Positions 32,576 to 42,132 of a stretch of 64,000 bases of DNA are shown piece by piece; the stretch's first letter is position 1, and each line of letters opens with the position of its first letter. The notes beneath the pieces were generated by a model. It ran no database searches. It worked only from the letters and a program-made list of their open reading frames with translations, and was not told where the DNA came from. Source of the DNA: a bacterium (lineage in GTDB: Bacteria > Zhuqueibacterota > Zhuqueibacteria > Zhuqueibacterales > Zhuqueibacteraceae); contig JAKLJX010000024.1 of the NCBI GenBank assembly GCA_023150945.1, positions 1 through 64,000 on the forward strand, written 5' to 3'. A program made the position numbers and the translations under genes.

Positions 32576-35425
32576 TTACCCGGCGAACTTCCTGCCTGCT
32601 TCCAGCTCGAGGGTCACAATGCGCCAGGCGGGAATGTCCAGCTCCAGCCGCGATTTCGAATACACCGTAATCTCCTCCAAGCGTTCTTCCGCGAGATTGA
32701 CGCGCCAGGCATGTGAGATGGGCAAGCCCCAGGCGAGATGGCCGCGCACGCGCTCAGTCGAAGCATTATACAACCGCACGATGGTAGTGTTGCGCTGCTC
32801 GCAGCGTTTGATCGCGGTGATGGTCAAACAGGCCGGCTCGCACTGCAGCAGAGAGAATTGCGCCGGCAGGTTGCCGCCCGCGCCGGCGCATTGTTCTTCG
32901 AACAGGGGCACGCGATAGGATTCCGCCACCGCGGCAAGATTCAACTTTTCCGCCGCGCCGGCATAGGGGAAAATCGCATAGCGAAAAGTCTGCGGCCCCA
33001 GGCATTGCGCTTCGGGAGTGGCATAGAACGGCCCGGCATGATCGCGCCGCGTCGCCAAATCACCGCGCGACAGCCAGCCCACGGCGCGCAGCAAGGTCAC
33101 CGCCAGCTCCACGCCGCCCTTCACTTTGATGGCTTCATACTCATACAGTCCATGCACCAGAACCGCCAGGCCGCGGCGCTGCTCTTCGACCGCGCAGAAT
33201 CCCTGCAGCGGCGCAGTGGGCGCGGGCGTTTGGCGCCAGTTTTTGCCGGCCGGCCGTTTGAGCGGACGCTGCACCATGCAAAAGGCTTGTCCTGTGAGCG
33301 TGTGCTGCGCCGAGAGGGCAGCCGGCACGCGCACGCGCAAACGATGGTCGCGCGCCAGGTTGGTGACTTTGAGTTCGACTGCAACCCAGGGCGAGGCCGC
33401 GGTGACGGTGAATTTCCAGCGCACCGGACAGGTGACGGTGTGGGCGTGACGGCGCTTGCGGTTGCGATCATAACTCACCGGCAGCCGCAGCGCGCCTTCG
33501 ACCTCGACTTCCACGGCCAGCGGCGAGCGATGCGTGATCTTGAGTTTGCCGCGCTGGTTGCGGCTCCAGATGCCTTTGTCTTTGGGCGCGGGCGAATAGT
33601 CGTATTCATCGCCGAGATCAGCGGTATCTTCCAGGACATTGAGGCGGCGATACTCTTTCTTGGTGGCTTTGTGATAGAGATCGAAACTGCCGTCGCCGGC
33701 GAATTTCACGCGAATGAACTTGTTCTCCACCACGTTGCCGCGCACGGTCACGCCGTCTTGCGGCTTGGCGGTGGCCTGCGGTCGCAGCGTCAACGCGCGA
33801 TAGCCCACCGCGGGCGCCTGCTCGACCAGATATTCCAGTTCGATGGCGCGCCAGGGTTTTTCTTCGGTCAAGGCGGTGAGGTTGAAGTTGGCGATGTCGC
33901 TATCGAGTTGCGCGCGTTTGGCCGCGTAGTCCAGCGGGCGAACGTCGGAGCCGGCATTCGTGCACACGGAGAGAAAAGCTTCGGGCAGCGCATAGCCGGG
34001 ATGGGAACGCAGCGTGCGCACCTTGATTACGTGTGTGGGCACCACTTCGCCGGCGGCATCGACCAGCGTCATCTCCTTTGCCGGCCGGTGCGGTGGCACC
34101 AGCACGATCGAGCGCACCACGGCGGAACGCGCAAAGGCCAGCGTATTCACCGCGATCACGGTCGGCGCCGATTCATGCTTGACGCGGCCGGCCAGCACAT
34201 CGAGGCTGGAGGCCAGCGCCAGGCGGCCGATTTGCCGCGCTTCTTCGAAACGCGGCAGCATGTCACGATGCACTTGATCGATGCTGCAGCCGCAAATGGA
34301 ATCGTGCGGATGATTCTTGAGCAGCGACTTCCAGGCTTGTTGCAGGAAGCCGGCGAGACTTTCGGCGCCCGCGAGCTGGCCGGCAAGCACGCCCAGCGGC
34401 TCGGCTTGCCTGCTGAGCAGGTTCTCGCAGGCATCGTTTTGCTGCTTGAGATAAACGCGCGCGGACAGCACGCCGGCGAGCACGTCGTGGCGCTTGCCGG
34501 CATGAATTTCACCCGACCAATCTGCCAGCGACAAGCCGGCGCGGCGCAGCGTGTGCACAAAGCGCGAGAAGGTGGTGTGCTCCACCTGACTGTCCGCCAG
34601 CACGCTGTTGGCATAGGCGAGGATGCGCGGCAGATCGGCCTGCGGCTCTTGATGATCGCAGCCGTTGTTGATCAGCAAATGGCGGGTGTCGTCGGTGCCC
34701 GGCTTGGCCACGGCGCCGAGCGCCTGGGTTTCCTGCTTGAAGAAATCGACCACCAGATCGAAACGCGGCGTTTCCGCGGCGCTCTCCTGGCCGGATTCAA
34801 AGCCGATTTGGTTGCCGTTGCAATAGGTCTTGAATTGATTGACGGCCAGCACGCGGCTGCCGTCGGGCGCCACCCAGAGAAACTCGGTGCCCAGTTCATC
34901 CTGCTCATCGCCCATGCCGCGCGTGAATATGAAATTGTCGATTTGAAAGCCGCGCAGAATCTGCGGCAGTTGCGCGACGTGGCCGAAGGAGTCCGGGCTG
35001 TAGCCGACTTTCATCACGCCGCCGAAAGGCAAGCCGACGCGCTGTCCGGCCATCAAATTGCGAATCAACGCTTCACCGCTGACCAGGAATTCGTCGGGCA
35101 GCACATACCACGGCCCGATCTCCAGCCGGCCGGCTTGAATGAGGTTGCGCAGGCGTTCGCGGTTTTCCGGGCGGATTTCCAGATAATCCTCCAGCACGAT
35201 GGTTTGCCCGTCAAACACGAAGTAGCGAAACTCGGGCGTGCGTTCGAGCAAGTCCAGCAGGCGGTCGGTCATGCGCACCAGGCGCATGCGATATTGCTGA
35301 AAGGTGCTGTACCACTCGCGATCCCAGTGGGTGTGCGAGACCACGTGAAATTTGAACCGGACTTTCTTCGCGGCAATGACGCTGCCTTTCCGGACTTTAT
35401 GCGTGTAAGGGCTGGTGTAGATCAT
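32576..35425 (-). CDS. GH38 alpha-mannosidase, cytosolic type
   Basis: A 949-residue glycoside hydrolase that releases alpha-linked mannose. ATG 35425 (MIYTSPYTH) is preferred because the upstream frame adds a hydrophobic stretch encoded by a spacer. The zinc ligands His33 and Asp35 lie in HTHWDREWY. The nucleophile aspartate is in YSPDSFGH, and CGCSIDQVH downstream fits the family. There is no signal peptide. The gene lies 387 bp downstream of the exported GH38 gene on the same strand. The pair may let the cell cut mannose-rich glycans outside and finish the oligosaccharides inside. The exact linkage cannot be told from sequence. Confidence 0.93.
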   Translation of the reverse strand: MIYTSPYTHKVRKGSVIAAKKVRFKFHVVSHTHWDREWYSTFQQYRMRLVRMTDRLLDLLERTPEFRYFVFDGQTIVLEDYLEIRPENRERLRNLIQAGRLEIGPWYVLPDEFLVSGEALIRNLMAGQRVGLPFGGVMKVGYSPDSFGHVAQLPQILRGFQIDNFIFTRGMGDEQDELGTEFLWVAPDGSRVLAVNQFKTYCNGNQIGFESGQESAAETPRFDLVVDFFKQETQALGAVAKPGTDDTRHLLINNGCDHQEPQADLPRILAYANSVLADSQVEHTTFSRFVHTLRRAGLSLADWSGEIHAGKRHDVLAGVLSARVYLKQQNDACENLLSRQAEPLGVLAGQLAGAESLAGFLQQAWKSLLKNHPHDSICGCSIDQVHRDMLPRFEEARQIGRLALASSLDVLAGRVKHESAPTVIAVNTLAFARSAVVRSIVLVPPHRPAKEMTLVDAAGEVVPTHVIKVRTLRSHPGYALPEAFLSVCTNAGSDVRPLDYAAKRAQLDSDIANFNLTALTEEKPWRAIELEYLVEQAPAVGYRALTLRPQATAKPQDGVTVRGNVVENKFIRVKFAGDGSFDLYHKATKKEYRRLNVLEDTADLGDEYDYSPAPKDKGIWSRNQRGKLKITHRSPLAVEVEVEGALRLPVSYDRNRKRRHAHTVTCPVRWKFTVTAASPWVAVELKVTNLARDHRLRVRVPAALSAQHTLTGQAFCMVQRPLKRPAGKNWRQTPAPTAPLQGFCAVEEQRRGLAVLVHGLYEYEAIKVKGGVELAVTLLRAVGWLSRGDLATRRDHAGPFYATPEAQCLGPQTFRYAIFPYAGAAEKLNLAAVAESYRVPLFEEQCAGAGGNLPAQFSLLQCEPACLTITAIKRCEQRNTTIVRLYNASTERVRGHLAWGLPISHAWRVNLAEERLEEITVYSKSRLELDIPAWRIVTLELEAGRKFAG

Positions 35426-35812
35426 TTGACTATCCGAGCGTAAATGATGGGGAAACGGCTGGAAGACAAACAACAACGGGATTGCGATCAGGAAGCGCGG
35501 CGGTCGCTGGCGGGAATATGCGGGAGGGTGCGGACCGGAGCGAGCCGGCAAAAAGCATCGTTTCTCGCCGTGCCGGCGCTGCTCCGCTGCCGCCGGGCGA
35601 GGTAGGCTGGTTCAAGGCGGCCGTCAATGGCGCTGACTGCCAAGACCGAAATCCGGTTTCGGCCATGCTCCCTCCTGCTGTGTGCAAAACTCTTTTGGGG
35701 GCCAAGTACCCCAACAGGTTGCGACCTCATCTCCGGCTCTTGCTCCGCCACGCGATTGCTACGACCGCGACACCATCAGCAACAGCGCACGGAGCAGGAG
35801 CCGGCATTACTA
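35426..35812. other. 387-bp spacer between the GH38 genes
   Basis: No gene was recognised. It is GC-rich with several short mirrored stretches but no clear terminator or promoter. It may contain a promoter for the downstream GH38 gene. Confidence 0.45.
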
Positions 35813-38800
35813 TTACTCCTTGAAAACGGGCTGTCCTTTCACCTTGAGAGTTTTGACTTCCCAAGGCGCGAGCGTTACGGTCATGCGCTGTCCGGAAAGC
35901 GGCAGCGGCTTGTCCTCCCATTCGATGAGATTGACTTCACTCACCGCGGTGGCGGAGAAGGGCAGGGTGATGCTGGCGTTCACCGCCGTGCCGGTGCTTT
36001 CGAACAGGCGCACGATCCAACTGTCGTCATCTTCGGCTTTCTTCAGCGCCGACAGCACCACGTTGCGCGGCTCGACGCTCACGAAGCTGTGGGTCGCCGG
36101 CAGCGCGCCCGCGTGCTGCTCAACGAAGCGCGCAATCAAAGGCTGATTGAAGCCATAGCCGGCTTGAATGGCCTGCTTCCAATCGCCCTCATGCGGGACG
36201 ATGGCGAGATTGAATTGCTGCTCGCCCTGATCCAGCGAGGTGGCGCTGCGCAGCGCGGTAATCCGCACGAAGCCGTCTTTCACATCCGCGCTGTATTTGC
36301 CGTCATTCACCACGGTCACGCCGAATTGCTCATTGGAAAGGTCGAGCCATTTCTGCATGGGCACTTCTTCACCATTCATCGGGCGGGCCATGGCGCCAAA
36401 GGGAATTTCGAATTGCGCGCGGCTGTCCGGCACGTAGAACGGAAAGCCGATTTTCAAGACTCTATCCTGCTCCTGCCAGCGGCCGGTGTATTGCAATTCC
36501 AGGCGCGGCAGATTGGCGTAGATCACATACTCCTGGCGCAGGGTGGTGTTGCCGTCGGTCAAATAGGTGCGCAGGCGCGCGCGCAGCGGCCCGGCTTCGA
36601 TGATTTCCGGCCGCGCCGACATGCGCACGATTTCGCGGCGGCCGTCATAATCGAATTCCAGCGCGGTTTGCGGGGTGTTGCGCTCGCCCAGCATTTCGAG
36701 GCCGCCGGCCGCCGCCATCCATTCGCGGTTTTGGCGGCTGTCCACCAGCCGCAACAGCCCGCCGGAAGCGGAATCCAGGCGCACGGTGAAGAACCCGTTG
36801 TTCATAGCCAGGGCGGGGAGATCGATGCGCGCACGGCCGGGAACTTCGGCCTCCTGCTTGAGCCATTCCAGCCAATACACTTTGTAGCCGAGCGCCGGCA
36901 CATTTTCCGGGAAGAAGAGCAGCTTGTAGTGAATGCCTTCGGCAGTCGAGTCGCGCAACAGAATTTGTGCCGGCAAGCGCGCGCCGGAAGCCTCGCGGAA
37001 GTACGGCAGCGGTATCAACCCTTGCGTGGTATCCACCGTGACTGCATTTTTGCCGCGTTTGGGTTTCGTTGCCACCGGTTTTGCGGGCGGTGGCGGCGGC
37101 ACGGTCACTTCCACCTCCACCACGTCGGTGCGCGGCCAGTTGAGCGAGTTGTAGACCACCAGGGCTTTCTCCGAGCTGTTTGCCGACTTGGTGTTGATGG
37201 CGGTCTCGATTCGCGTCATGGCCTTGTCCAGCGCGGCCTTGGCGGTTTCCGTGGCTTCGCGATAGGTGCGCAGTGCGTCTTCACTCACGCCGCTGGTGGT
37301 GGCGCCGGCAAAAATGCTCTGCGATTGATTGAAAAGAACGCTGCGCCATTGCTGGGTCAATTCGGCTTGCGGATAAACGAAGCCGTACTGCCGCGCGATC
37401 AAGGCAAAGGCTTCGGCCGCGGGCAGGGCCATTTCGCTGCGGCGGTGGCTGCGTTTCAACCGCGCATTGTTGGCCCACGCGCCACGCATGGCAAAGTTGA
37501 TCTCGTCGCGATGCACGCTGAGCTTGCGGTTGGCCGTCTCCAATTCCTCGAAGAAGCCGCGCGCGCCGGTCATGCGCACCGCCGGTACTGCCGGATGATT
37601 CGCGCGCCCCGCGGTAAGATAGGCCAGGTCGTCCGCGAGACGGATATCACGGCTGGCAGGGCCGCTGCCGACGCCGTACAACCGCACGGCTTTGGGCCAG
37701 CCAAAGCGCTGGTTCGCGGCCAGGGCGTGCCGGCCTTCATCACGGCTGAGCGGCAGATCGAATTGCTCCGGCGGCCGATAGCCCAGCACCCGGCTGCCAT
37801 CGAGGCCCTCCCACTCGAACAGCCGCATCGATTCCCACGGCCGGTAAAACACGTAACTGCGCATATCACTCTTCTTGAGAATCTGCGGCACGCTCACCGC
37901 GTGGCCAAAACTGTCCAGCATCCACGCGACTTTCGAATCCACCCCGAACTTGGACTTGAGATAACGTTTGCCGTAGAGAAACTGGCGGGCCAAGCTTTCG
38001 CCGGCCGGCAGATTCATGTCGCTCTCCGCCCAACTGCCGCCTACAATCTCCCAACGCTTCTGTTGCACCGCCTCGGTGATGGCATTGAAGAGCTGCGGAT
38101 CGTTTTGTTCGACCCACCAGTAGGTCGAGGCATGCGCCTGGGAAAAGTGAAAGCCGGGATATTTCGCGAAGTTCTTGATCACCTGCGTGAAAGTGGCGCG
38201 ATAGTGCTGCATGCCGGCCCCGATGTCGGCGTACTTGCCGAGATCGACATGGGCATTGCCGACCAAGCTCACGTCGGGAACTTTCAGCTCGGCTTCTGGC
38301 ACTTGGGGCAGCTTGGCGTGCGCTTCGTCAATGAGCTGGTTGAGCGTGGCGACGTTGCGCGCTTTGAGCGCCGCGAACATCTTCTCATCGAGCGTCTTCT
38401 GCTCCGCGATTTCATCACCGCGGTATTGCTGCAGCAACGCGGCCGCCGAGAGATAACGCCGCAAGGCAAGATTTTCGACGGCGATGGTGAGCCGCGGCGC
38501 CGGAATCTCAGCGTCAGTGGCGGTCACGGCGTCGGCCTCATAGCGGCTGGCGCGGCCGGCGCTGGCATGCACCACGATTTCGTAGCGCGCCGCGACCTCG
38601 GCGCTGTCGGTGAGAAACAGATCACCGGTATAGCCTTGATGATTGAACAGGCGCTGCTCGCCGTTGATCAGCACCGTGCCGACTGCGGTGCCCAAATCCG
38701 CCGAGACATAAAGCGGCATGCCTGCCCATTCCCACGGCACGAACAGCACGCGGCGAAATCCACTGCTGCCGTTGCTGGCGAGCGGCTCGACGCCTTCGAC

Positions 38801-39895
38801 TTCGAAGCTGCCGAGAATCTTGTCCAGCAGCCGCGCATCGTATTGCAGCGGCACCACGCGCTTCACTTCATGATTGTCGAACTGCAGCCGCATTTGCCAG
38901 GCGCCCGAAGCTTGAAAGCTGTTGAGAATGGCGCTCACCGGCACCGTGAAGTAAACCGCGCGAATCTCACCGGCATGCAACTCAAACGCCGCTTCGCCGC
39001 CCACCGCCTTGCCGTTGCGTGCCAGCAGCCGGGCGCGGCAGCCGCCGAGCGGTTGCTGCTGCGGATTGAAAATCACCGTGCGGAATTGCAGCGCCGGGCG
39101 ATTGTCCACCGTGAAGATGGCTTTTTCCGCCGGCTCGATCTTACGAATGCGAATCAATTCCGGATCGGCACGCGGAATCGTGGTCAGGCGCTCGGGAATT
39201 TCCGCCTGCACCGTCAGGCCCGGCGTGTCGACAAAACGCGCGGCGAGCGACCATTCACCGACGCCGTTCATCACTTTGAACAGCAGCGCATTCCAGCCCT
39301 TTTGCAGCGTGATCGTGACCGTGTCCTGCTCCAGGCGATTTGCCCGCCGATCTTTTTGCATCCACACCGGCTGGCCGTTGACGCGCAAGGCAGCGAAGTC
39401 ATCGTAGCTGACGATCAACGCGACGGCGCTGTCGCGCGCCGGGCTGTGCACGTAACAGTGCGCATAGGCAACGACGTTCTCCACTGGAAAAAAATCCAGC
39501 ATCAAATCCAGAAAGTCGAGATGCGCCTCAGGCGTTTGATAATGCCGCCAGCTTAGGCCGGCGGTAGTCAGCCCGCCATGCGGCCGCACGATCGCCTCAT
39601 TGCCGGCATAATCAGTTTCAAGCCCTTTGCCTTTTTCAGTGGAGAAGGAGCCGAGCACAAGCCACTCGCGGATCTCCTGCGCCTGCAATCCCGGCGCGGC
39701 GGCAACGAGCGAAGCAATGACAAAGAACATGTACCAACTCAAGCGCTGACGCCAGCCGCCATGCGGCGGCATCAGGCCGGCGGCTACTCCGCCAGCGCGG
39801 CACAGCGCCGCGACTTGCTTCTTTCCATCACTCCAAAACCGCCTTTGCCTTCGACTTGTCACTCCCTGTGCCGCGTCGAGCAATCTCCTGAACAT
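35813..39895 (-). CDS. Exported GH38 alpha-mannosidase with N-terminal accessory domains
   Basis: A 1360-residue enzyme. ATG 39895 has AGGAGG about six bases upstream. A hydrophobic segment (MFFVIASLVAAAPGLQAQ) near residues 55-72 acts as the export signal, an unusually late one. Residues about 73-500 hold beta-rich accessory domains: a galactose-binding-like fold near 85-225 and others. The GH38 core begins near 560. The zinc motif reads GNAHVDLGKYADIG: His and Asp are kept, but the usual tryptophans after it are absent. The nucleophile motif MLDSFGHAVSVPQIL is intact. Asp/His conservation suggests an active enzyme with a shifted aglycone site. Lysine/proline-rich linkers are seen near 975-1000. 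Confidence 0.88.
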   Translation of the reverse strand: MFRRLLDAAQGVTSRRQRRFWSDGKKQVAALCRAGGVAAGLMPPHGGWRQRLSWYMFFVIASLVAAAPGLQAQEIREWLVLGSFSTEKGKGLETDYAGNEAIVRPHGGLTTAGLSWRHYQTPEAHLDFLDLMLDFFPVENVVAYAHCYVHSPARDSAVALIVSYDDFAALRVNGQPVWMQKDRRANRLEQDTVTITLQKGWNALLFKVMNGVGEWSLAARFVDTPGLTVQAEIPERLTTIPRADPELIRIRKIEPAEKAIFTVDNRPALQFRTVIFNPQQQPLGGCRARLLARNGKAVGGEAAFELHAGEIRAVYFTVPVSAILNSFQASGAWQMRLQFDNHEVKRVVPLQYDARLLDKILGSFEVEGVEPLASNGSSGFRRVLFVPWEWAGMPLYVSADLGTAVGTVLINGEQRLFNHQGYTGDLFLTDSAEVAARYEIVVHASAGRASRYEADAVTATDAEIPAPRLTIAVENLALRRYLSAAALLQQYRGDEIAEQKTLDEKMFAALKARNVATLNQLIDEAHAKLPQVPEAELKVPDVSLVGNAHVDLGKYADIGAGMQHYRATFTQVIKNFAKYPGFHFSQAHASTYWWVEQNDPQLFNAITEAVQQKRWEIVGGSWAESDMNLPAGESLARQFLYGKRYLKSKFGVDSKVAWMLDSFGHAVSVPQILKKSDMRSYVFYRPWESMRLFEWEGLDGSRVLGYRPPEQFDLPLSRDEGRHALAANQRFGWPKAVRLYGVGSGPASRDIRLADDLAYLTAGRANHPAVPAVRMTGARGFFEELETANRKLSVHRDEINFAMRGAWANNARLKRSHRRSEMALPAAEAFALIARQYGFVYPQAELTQQWRSVLFNQSQSIFAGATTSGVSEDALRTYREATETAKAALDKAMTRIETAINTKSANSSEKALVVYNSLNWPRTDVVEVEVTVPPPPPAKPVATKPKRGKNAVTVDTTQGLIPLPYFREASGARLPAQILLRDSTAEGIHYKLLFFPENVPALGYKVYWLEWLKQEAEVPGRARIDLPALAMNNGFFTVRLDSASGGLLRLVDSRQNREWMAAAGGLEMLGERNTPQTALEFDYDGRREIVRMSARPEIIEAGPLRARLRTYLTDGNTTLRQEYVIYANLPRLELQYTGRWQEQDRVLKIGFPFYVPDSRAQFEIPFGAMARPMNGEEVPMQKWLDLSNEQFGVTVVNDGKYSADVKDGFVRITALRSATSLDQGEQQFNLAIVPHEGDWKQAIQAGYGFNQPLIARFVEQHAGALPATHSFVSVEPRNVVLSALKKAEDDDSWIVRLFESTGTAVNASITLPFSATAVSEVNLIEWEDKPLPLSGQRMTVTLAPWEVKTLKVKGQPVFKE

Positions 39896-40565
39896 GTTTG
39901 CCTCCTGGCAGTTGCACAGCGCAGGCCTGCTGCCAATCCGTGCTGCTCTGCGCTCATCATGCTTTCAACTTGATCACGCCGATGGCGCAGCAAACGCGCC
40001 GCCGCCAAGCGATTGCGATGAGGACGAGCTGAACGTCGGGTTTGAGGGCTGCCATGCGCGGGCAAACTGCAATGCTGTCTGAATCCGAGTTGCGAAATCC
40101 CAATTGAAGTCTGCCGTTGTCAAACAATCCAGCCAATTGTCAAAGAAATTACCGGCGAAAACGGGCATTTGCAGGATTATAAGGCCCTCTTATTCGACGC
40201 AGACGAACGGATTTTCACCTGGAAGACCGAGCACACAAATTGCAGCTTCTCAAAAACGGCAAAAATATAATGAACTTTTGACGTGTGTCAAAGATTTTTG
40301 TACGCTTAAGCCCTTTCAGGTGAAGAAAAACAGGTTGGAAGAGTCGAACAGTGTCTTTTCAGACACCTAATTCATGAGACATGCCTGTTTCACAAGGAGT
40401 CAATCCTGACACCTGTCGTCAGTGGTGAGGTCAGCGCGGAAAATCGAAGTGGAACAATTCGGACGGTGGAATTCGGAGAGAGTCGTTAGGCTAGAGCTTT
40501 TGCGGAATGCATGCGTGCCGAAAACCGATCGCAAATATGAGGCAGGTTATCGCAGCAAAACAGAA
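39896..40565. other. 670-bp upstream region of the GH38 genes
   Basis: It holds the promoter at 40264-40291 and a leader of about 360 bases that starts the exported GH38 gene. No gene was recognised; open frames lack ribosome sites. Confidence 0.55.
40264..40291 (-). promoter_or_regulatory. Sigma70-type promoter with palindrome for the GH38 genes
   Basis: Read on the minus strand: -35 TTGACA (40286-40291), 16-base spacer, -10 TATATT (40264-40269). The -35 box is embedded in the palindrome TTTGACgtgtGTCAAA (40277-40292), a likely repressor or activator site. Confidence 0.65.
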
Positions 40566-41099
40566 TCACTCCTCCACCCAACCGCTGATGGAGACAATAA
40601 CGCTGGCGAGGCCTTGACGGTGTAGGTGATAGCCGGCAAAAAGGATGAGCCGCCGAAAGACCAGCGGATTGTGCGAGGGTAACGGCAGACCTTCTTCTTT
40701 GAACTGGCCGAACAACGCAACCTGTTGGTCACGCGAGATCCCCACCGGACGCATGGGAATCTCTTCCCACCAGCGCGCGGGCAACTGCACGGCTTTCGTT
40801 TCTGCCGCCGCCCAGCGCGAAAGGCTGGCGAGAGTGTCCGCGGTAATGCGGCGGCAAATGCCGGCTGCTTCGCGCTGCCAGGCCGCTGCGAATGCTTGCA
40901 GTGTGGTTGAATCGAGACTGGGCACGGCCATGACGAAGTCAGGCCCGAGCGACTGCAACTCCGGAAGAAGAATCAGCGAGGCCATTGGTTCAATCTGTGG
41001 CATTTTCGAGGCGGCGGAGGTTGAGGGCAGAGTGGCGGGTTTCTGGCTGCAGGTCAGCAGCAGCAACCCCAAGCTTGCAACACATGTCAGTTTGATCAT
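40566..41099 (-). CDS. Small lipoprotein of unknown function
   Basis: A 177-residue predicted lipoprotein. The leader ends in LLLLTC, a lipobox, with the mature cysteine followed by SQKPA. No known domain was recognised; the mature part is helical with several tryptophans (SRWAAAETK, RWWEEIP). It is the last gene of a minus-strand run (TauE-like, small membrane protein, lipoprotein) and begins about 210 bp after the previous one, so it may have its own promoter. ATG 41099 is the only start that keeps the signal. Confidence 0.6.
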   Translation of the reverse strand: MIKLTCVASLGLLLLTCSQKPATLPSTSAASKMPQIEPMASLILLPELQSLGPDFVMAVPSLDSTTLQAFAAAWQREAAGICRRITADTLASLSRWAAAETKAVQLPARWWEEIPMRPVGISRDQQVALFGQFKEEGLPLPSHNPLVFRRLILFAGYHLHRQGLASVIVSISGWVEE

Positions 41100-41309
41100 G
41101 GCAGAAAGAATTCACTGAGAGTCTGCAGTGTCCGGCTGGATACCGGCAAGGAATGCCGTCAGCCGGTCAACGATTGCAAGCCGAGACAAGCCAGATATTT
41201 CATTCGCAGGAATGGCCGGCTGTTGGTATCCTCCTGGTTCGATTGCGGCACCAGCAGCCGGCCGTAGCACGTGTGCAGAAAATTGCGAAAGGCGAGGCCG
41301 CCGGTTTCG

Positions 41310-41903
41310 CTAATTCGCCCGCAACGTCTGCACAAAGTCGTCGAAGCTGGCGCGCCAGTGCTCGACTGTCTTTTGCGGACCAACGGCTTTGAAGAACCAA
41401 TTGCCGTTGGGCATTTCAACGATGGCCGCCAGCATGGCATAGTCCGGCAGTTCATCGAAGGGGCCGCTCATCATCATCGGCGATTGCGATTTGAGATAGG
41501 TGCCGGTCACCGAAACGATGGTCACGTCCAGGCCGTTGGCGCGCAGGTGCTTGGGTTGCACGTGGTCACGCGTTTCACTGCCGTCGGGTTGTTTGAACTG
41601 GCCATACCAGCGGTCGAGATTGGCCTGCACTGAACCGCCGGTGCCGGGAAAATGAAAGACCACCAGCTCGCCGTCGGCCGCGCCCTCCACACCGGGCCAG
41701 CGAAACTGCGCTTTGCGCATGTTGCTGGCAGGCGGCTCTGCAATCCAACCGGCGGGAGCGGTGTAGCTCACCTCGCCGGTGATGGCGGGATGGGAGTTTC
41801 CCTGTTGAACTGGCGATTCGTCGGCTTTCTTTTCGTTGGATTGGCATCCCATCCAGGCTGCCAGGAGGACGAGCGGCAAGAGTGATTGCTTAGGGCGCAA
41901 CAT
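41310..41903 (-). CDS. Lipoprotein of unknown function
   Basis: A 197-residue predicted lipoprotein. ATG 41903 has AAGGAG seven bases upstream. The leader ends in AAWMGC, then QSNEKK, so the lipobox is acceptable although its methionine is unusual. The mature domain has a beta-rich pattern: a VSYTAPAGWIAEPP segment, FRWPGVEG, VVFHFPGTGGSVQANLDRWYGQF and the C-terminal 'WRASFDDFVQTL'. This pattern recurs in secreted stress-type proteins with a PsbP/Mog1-like fold, but that is only a resemblance. The start overlaps the end of the small membrane gene by 14 bases, so the two are coupled. Confidence 0.72.
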   Translation of the reverse strand: MLRPKQSLLPLVLLAAWMGCQSNEKKADESPVQQGNSHPAITGEVSYTAPAGWIAEPPASNMRKAQFRWPGVEGAADGELVVFHFPGTGGSVQANLDRWYGQFKQPDGSETRDHVQPKHLRANGLDVTIVSVTGTYLKSQSPMMMSGPFDELPDYAMLAAIVEMPNGNWFFKAVGPQKTVEHWRASFDDFVQTLRAN

Positions 41904-42123
41904 TTTTTCTCCTTGTGATTTTCTTGTAGAGGTCAACAGCGGCGAAATAAAGCAAGACCAGCCAGGGCGCGCCGTGCTGCAAGGTGTCCCACCAGTCAAT
42001 GAGAGCCATGCCGTGCGCACCGCCGAGGATCCAGCGGATTTTGCCGAACAGATGCGGCTCGGGGACATAGGGCGCCAGCCCGAGAGTGAGACAGGCGAAA
42101 AGGATCAAGGCATATTTGGACAT
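41890..42123 (-). CDS. Small membrane protein of unknown function
   Basis: A 77-residue protein with an N-terminal membrane helix (MSKYALILFACLTLGLAP), a Trp/Gly-rich middle (KIRWILGG, LIDWWDTL) and a second hydrophobic stretch (GAPWLVLLYFAAVDLY) before a basic tail (KKITRRK). It overlaps the lipoprotein gene and follows the TauE-like gene by nine bases. The compact overlap, the regular two-helix layout and the positive-inside tail support a real gene. No family is recognised. Confidence 0.68.
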   Translation of the reverse strand: MSKYALILFACLTLGLAPYVPEPHLFGKIRWILGGAHGMALIDWWDTLQHGAPWLVLLYFAAVDLYKKITRRKNVAP

Positions 42124-42132
42124 GGGCAGCGG

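Noticed and set aside
32738-35443. A 901-codon frame antisense to the cytosolic GH38 gene
   Set aside because: Same codon-bias shadow; no start context or motif.
35627-39556. A 1309-codon antisense frame over the exported GH38 gene
   Set aside because: GC-skewed codon use leaves such frames open by chance; residues are low-complexity (His, Arg, Ala) and match no protein type, while the opposite frame has GH38 motifs.
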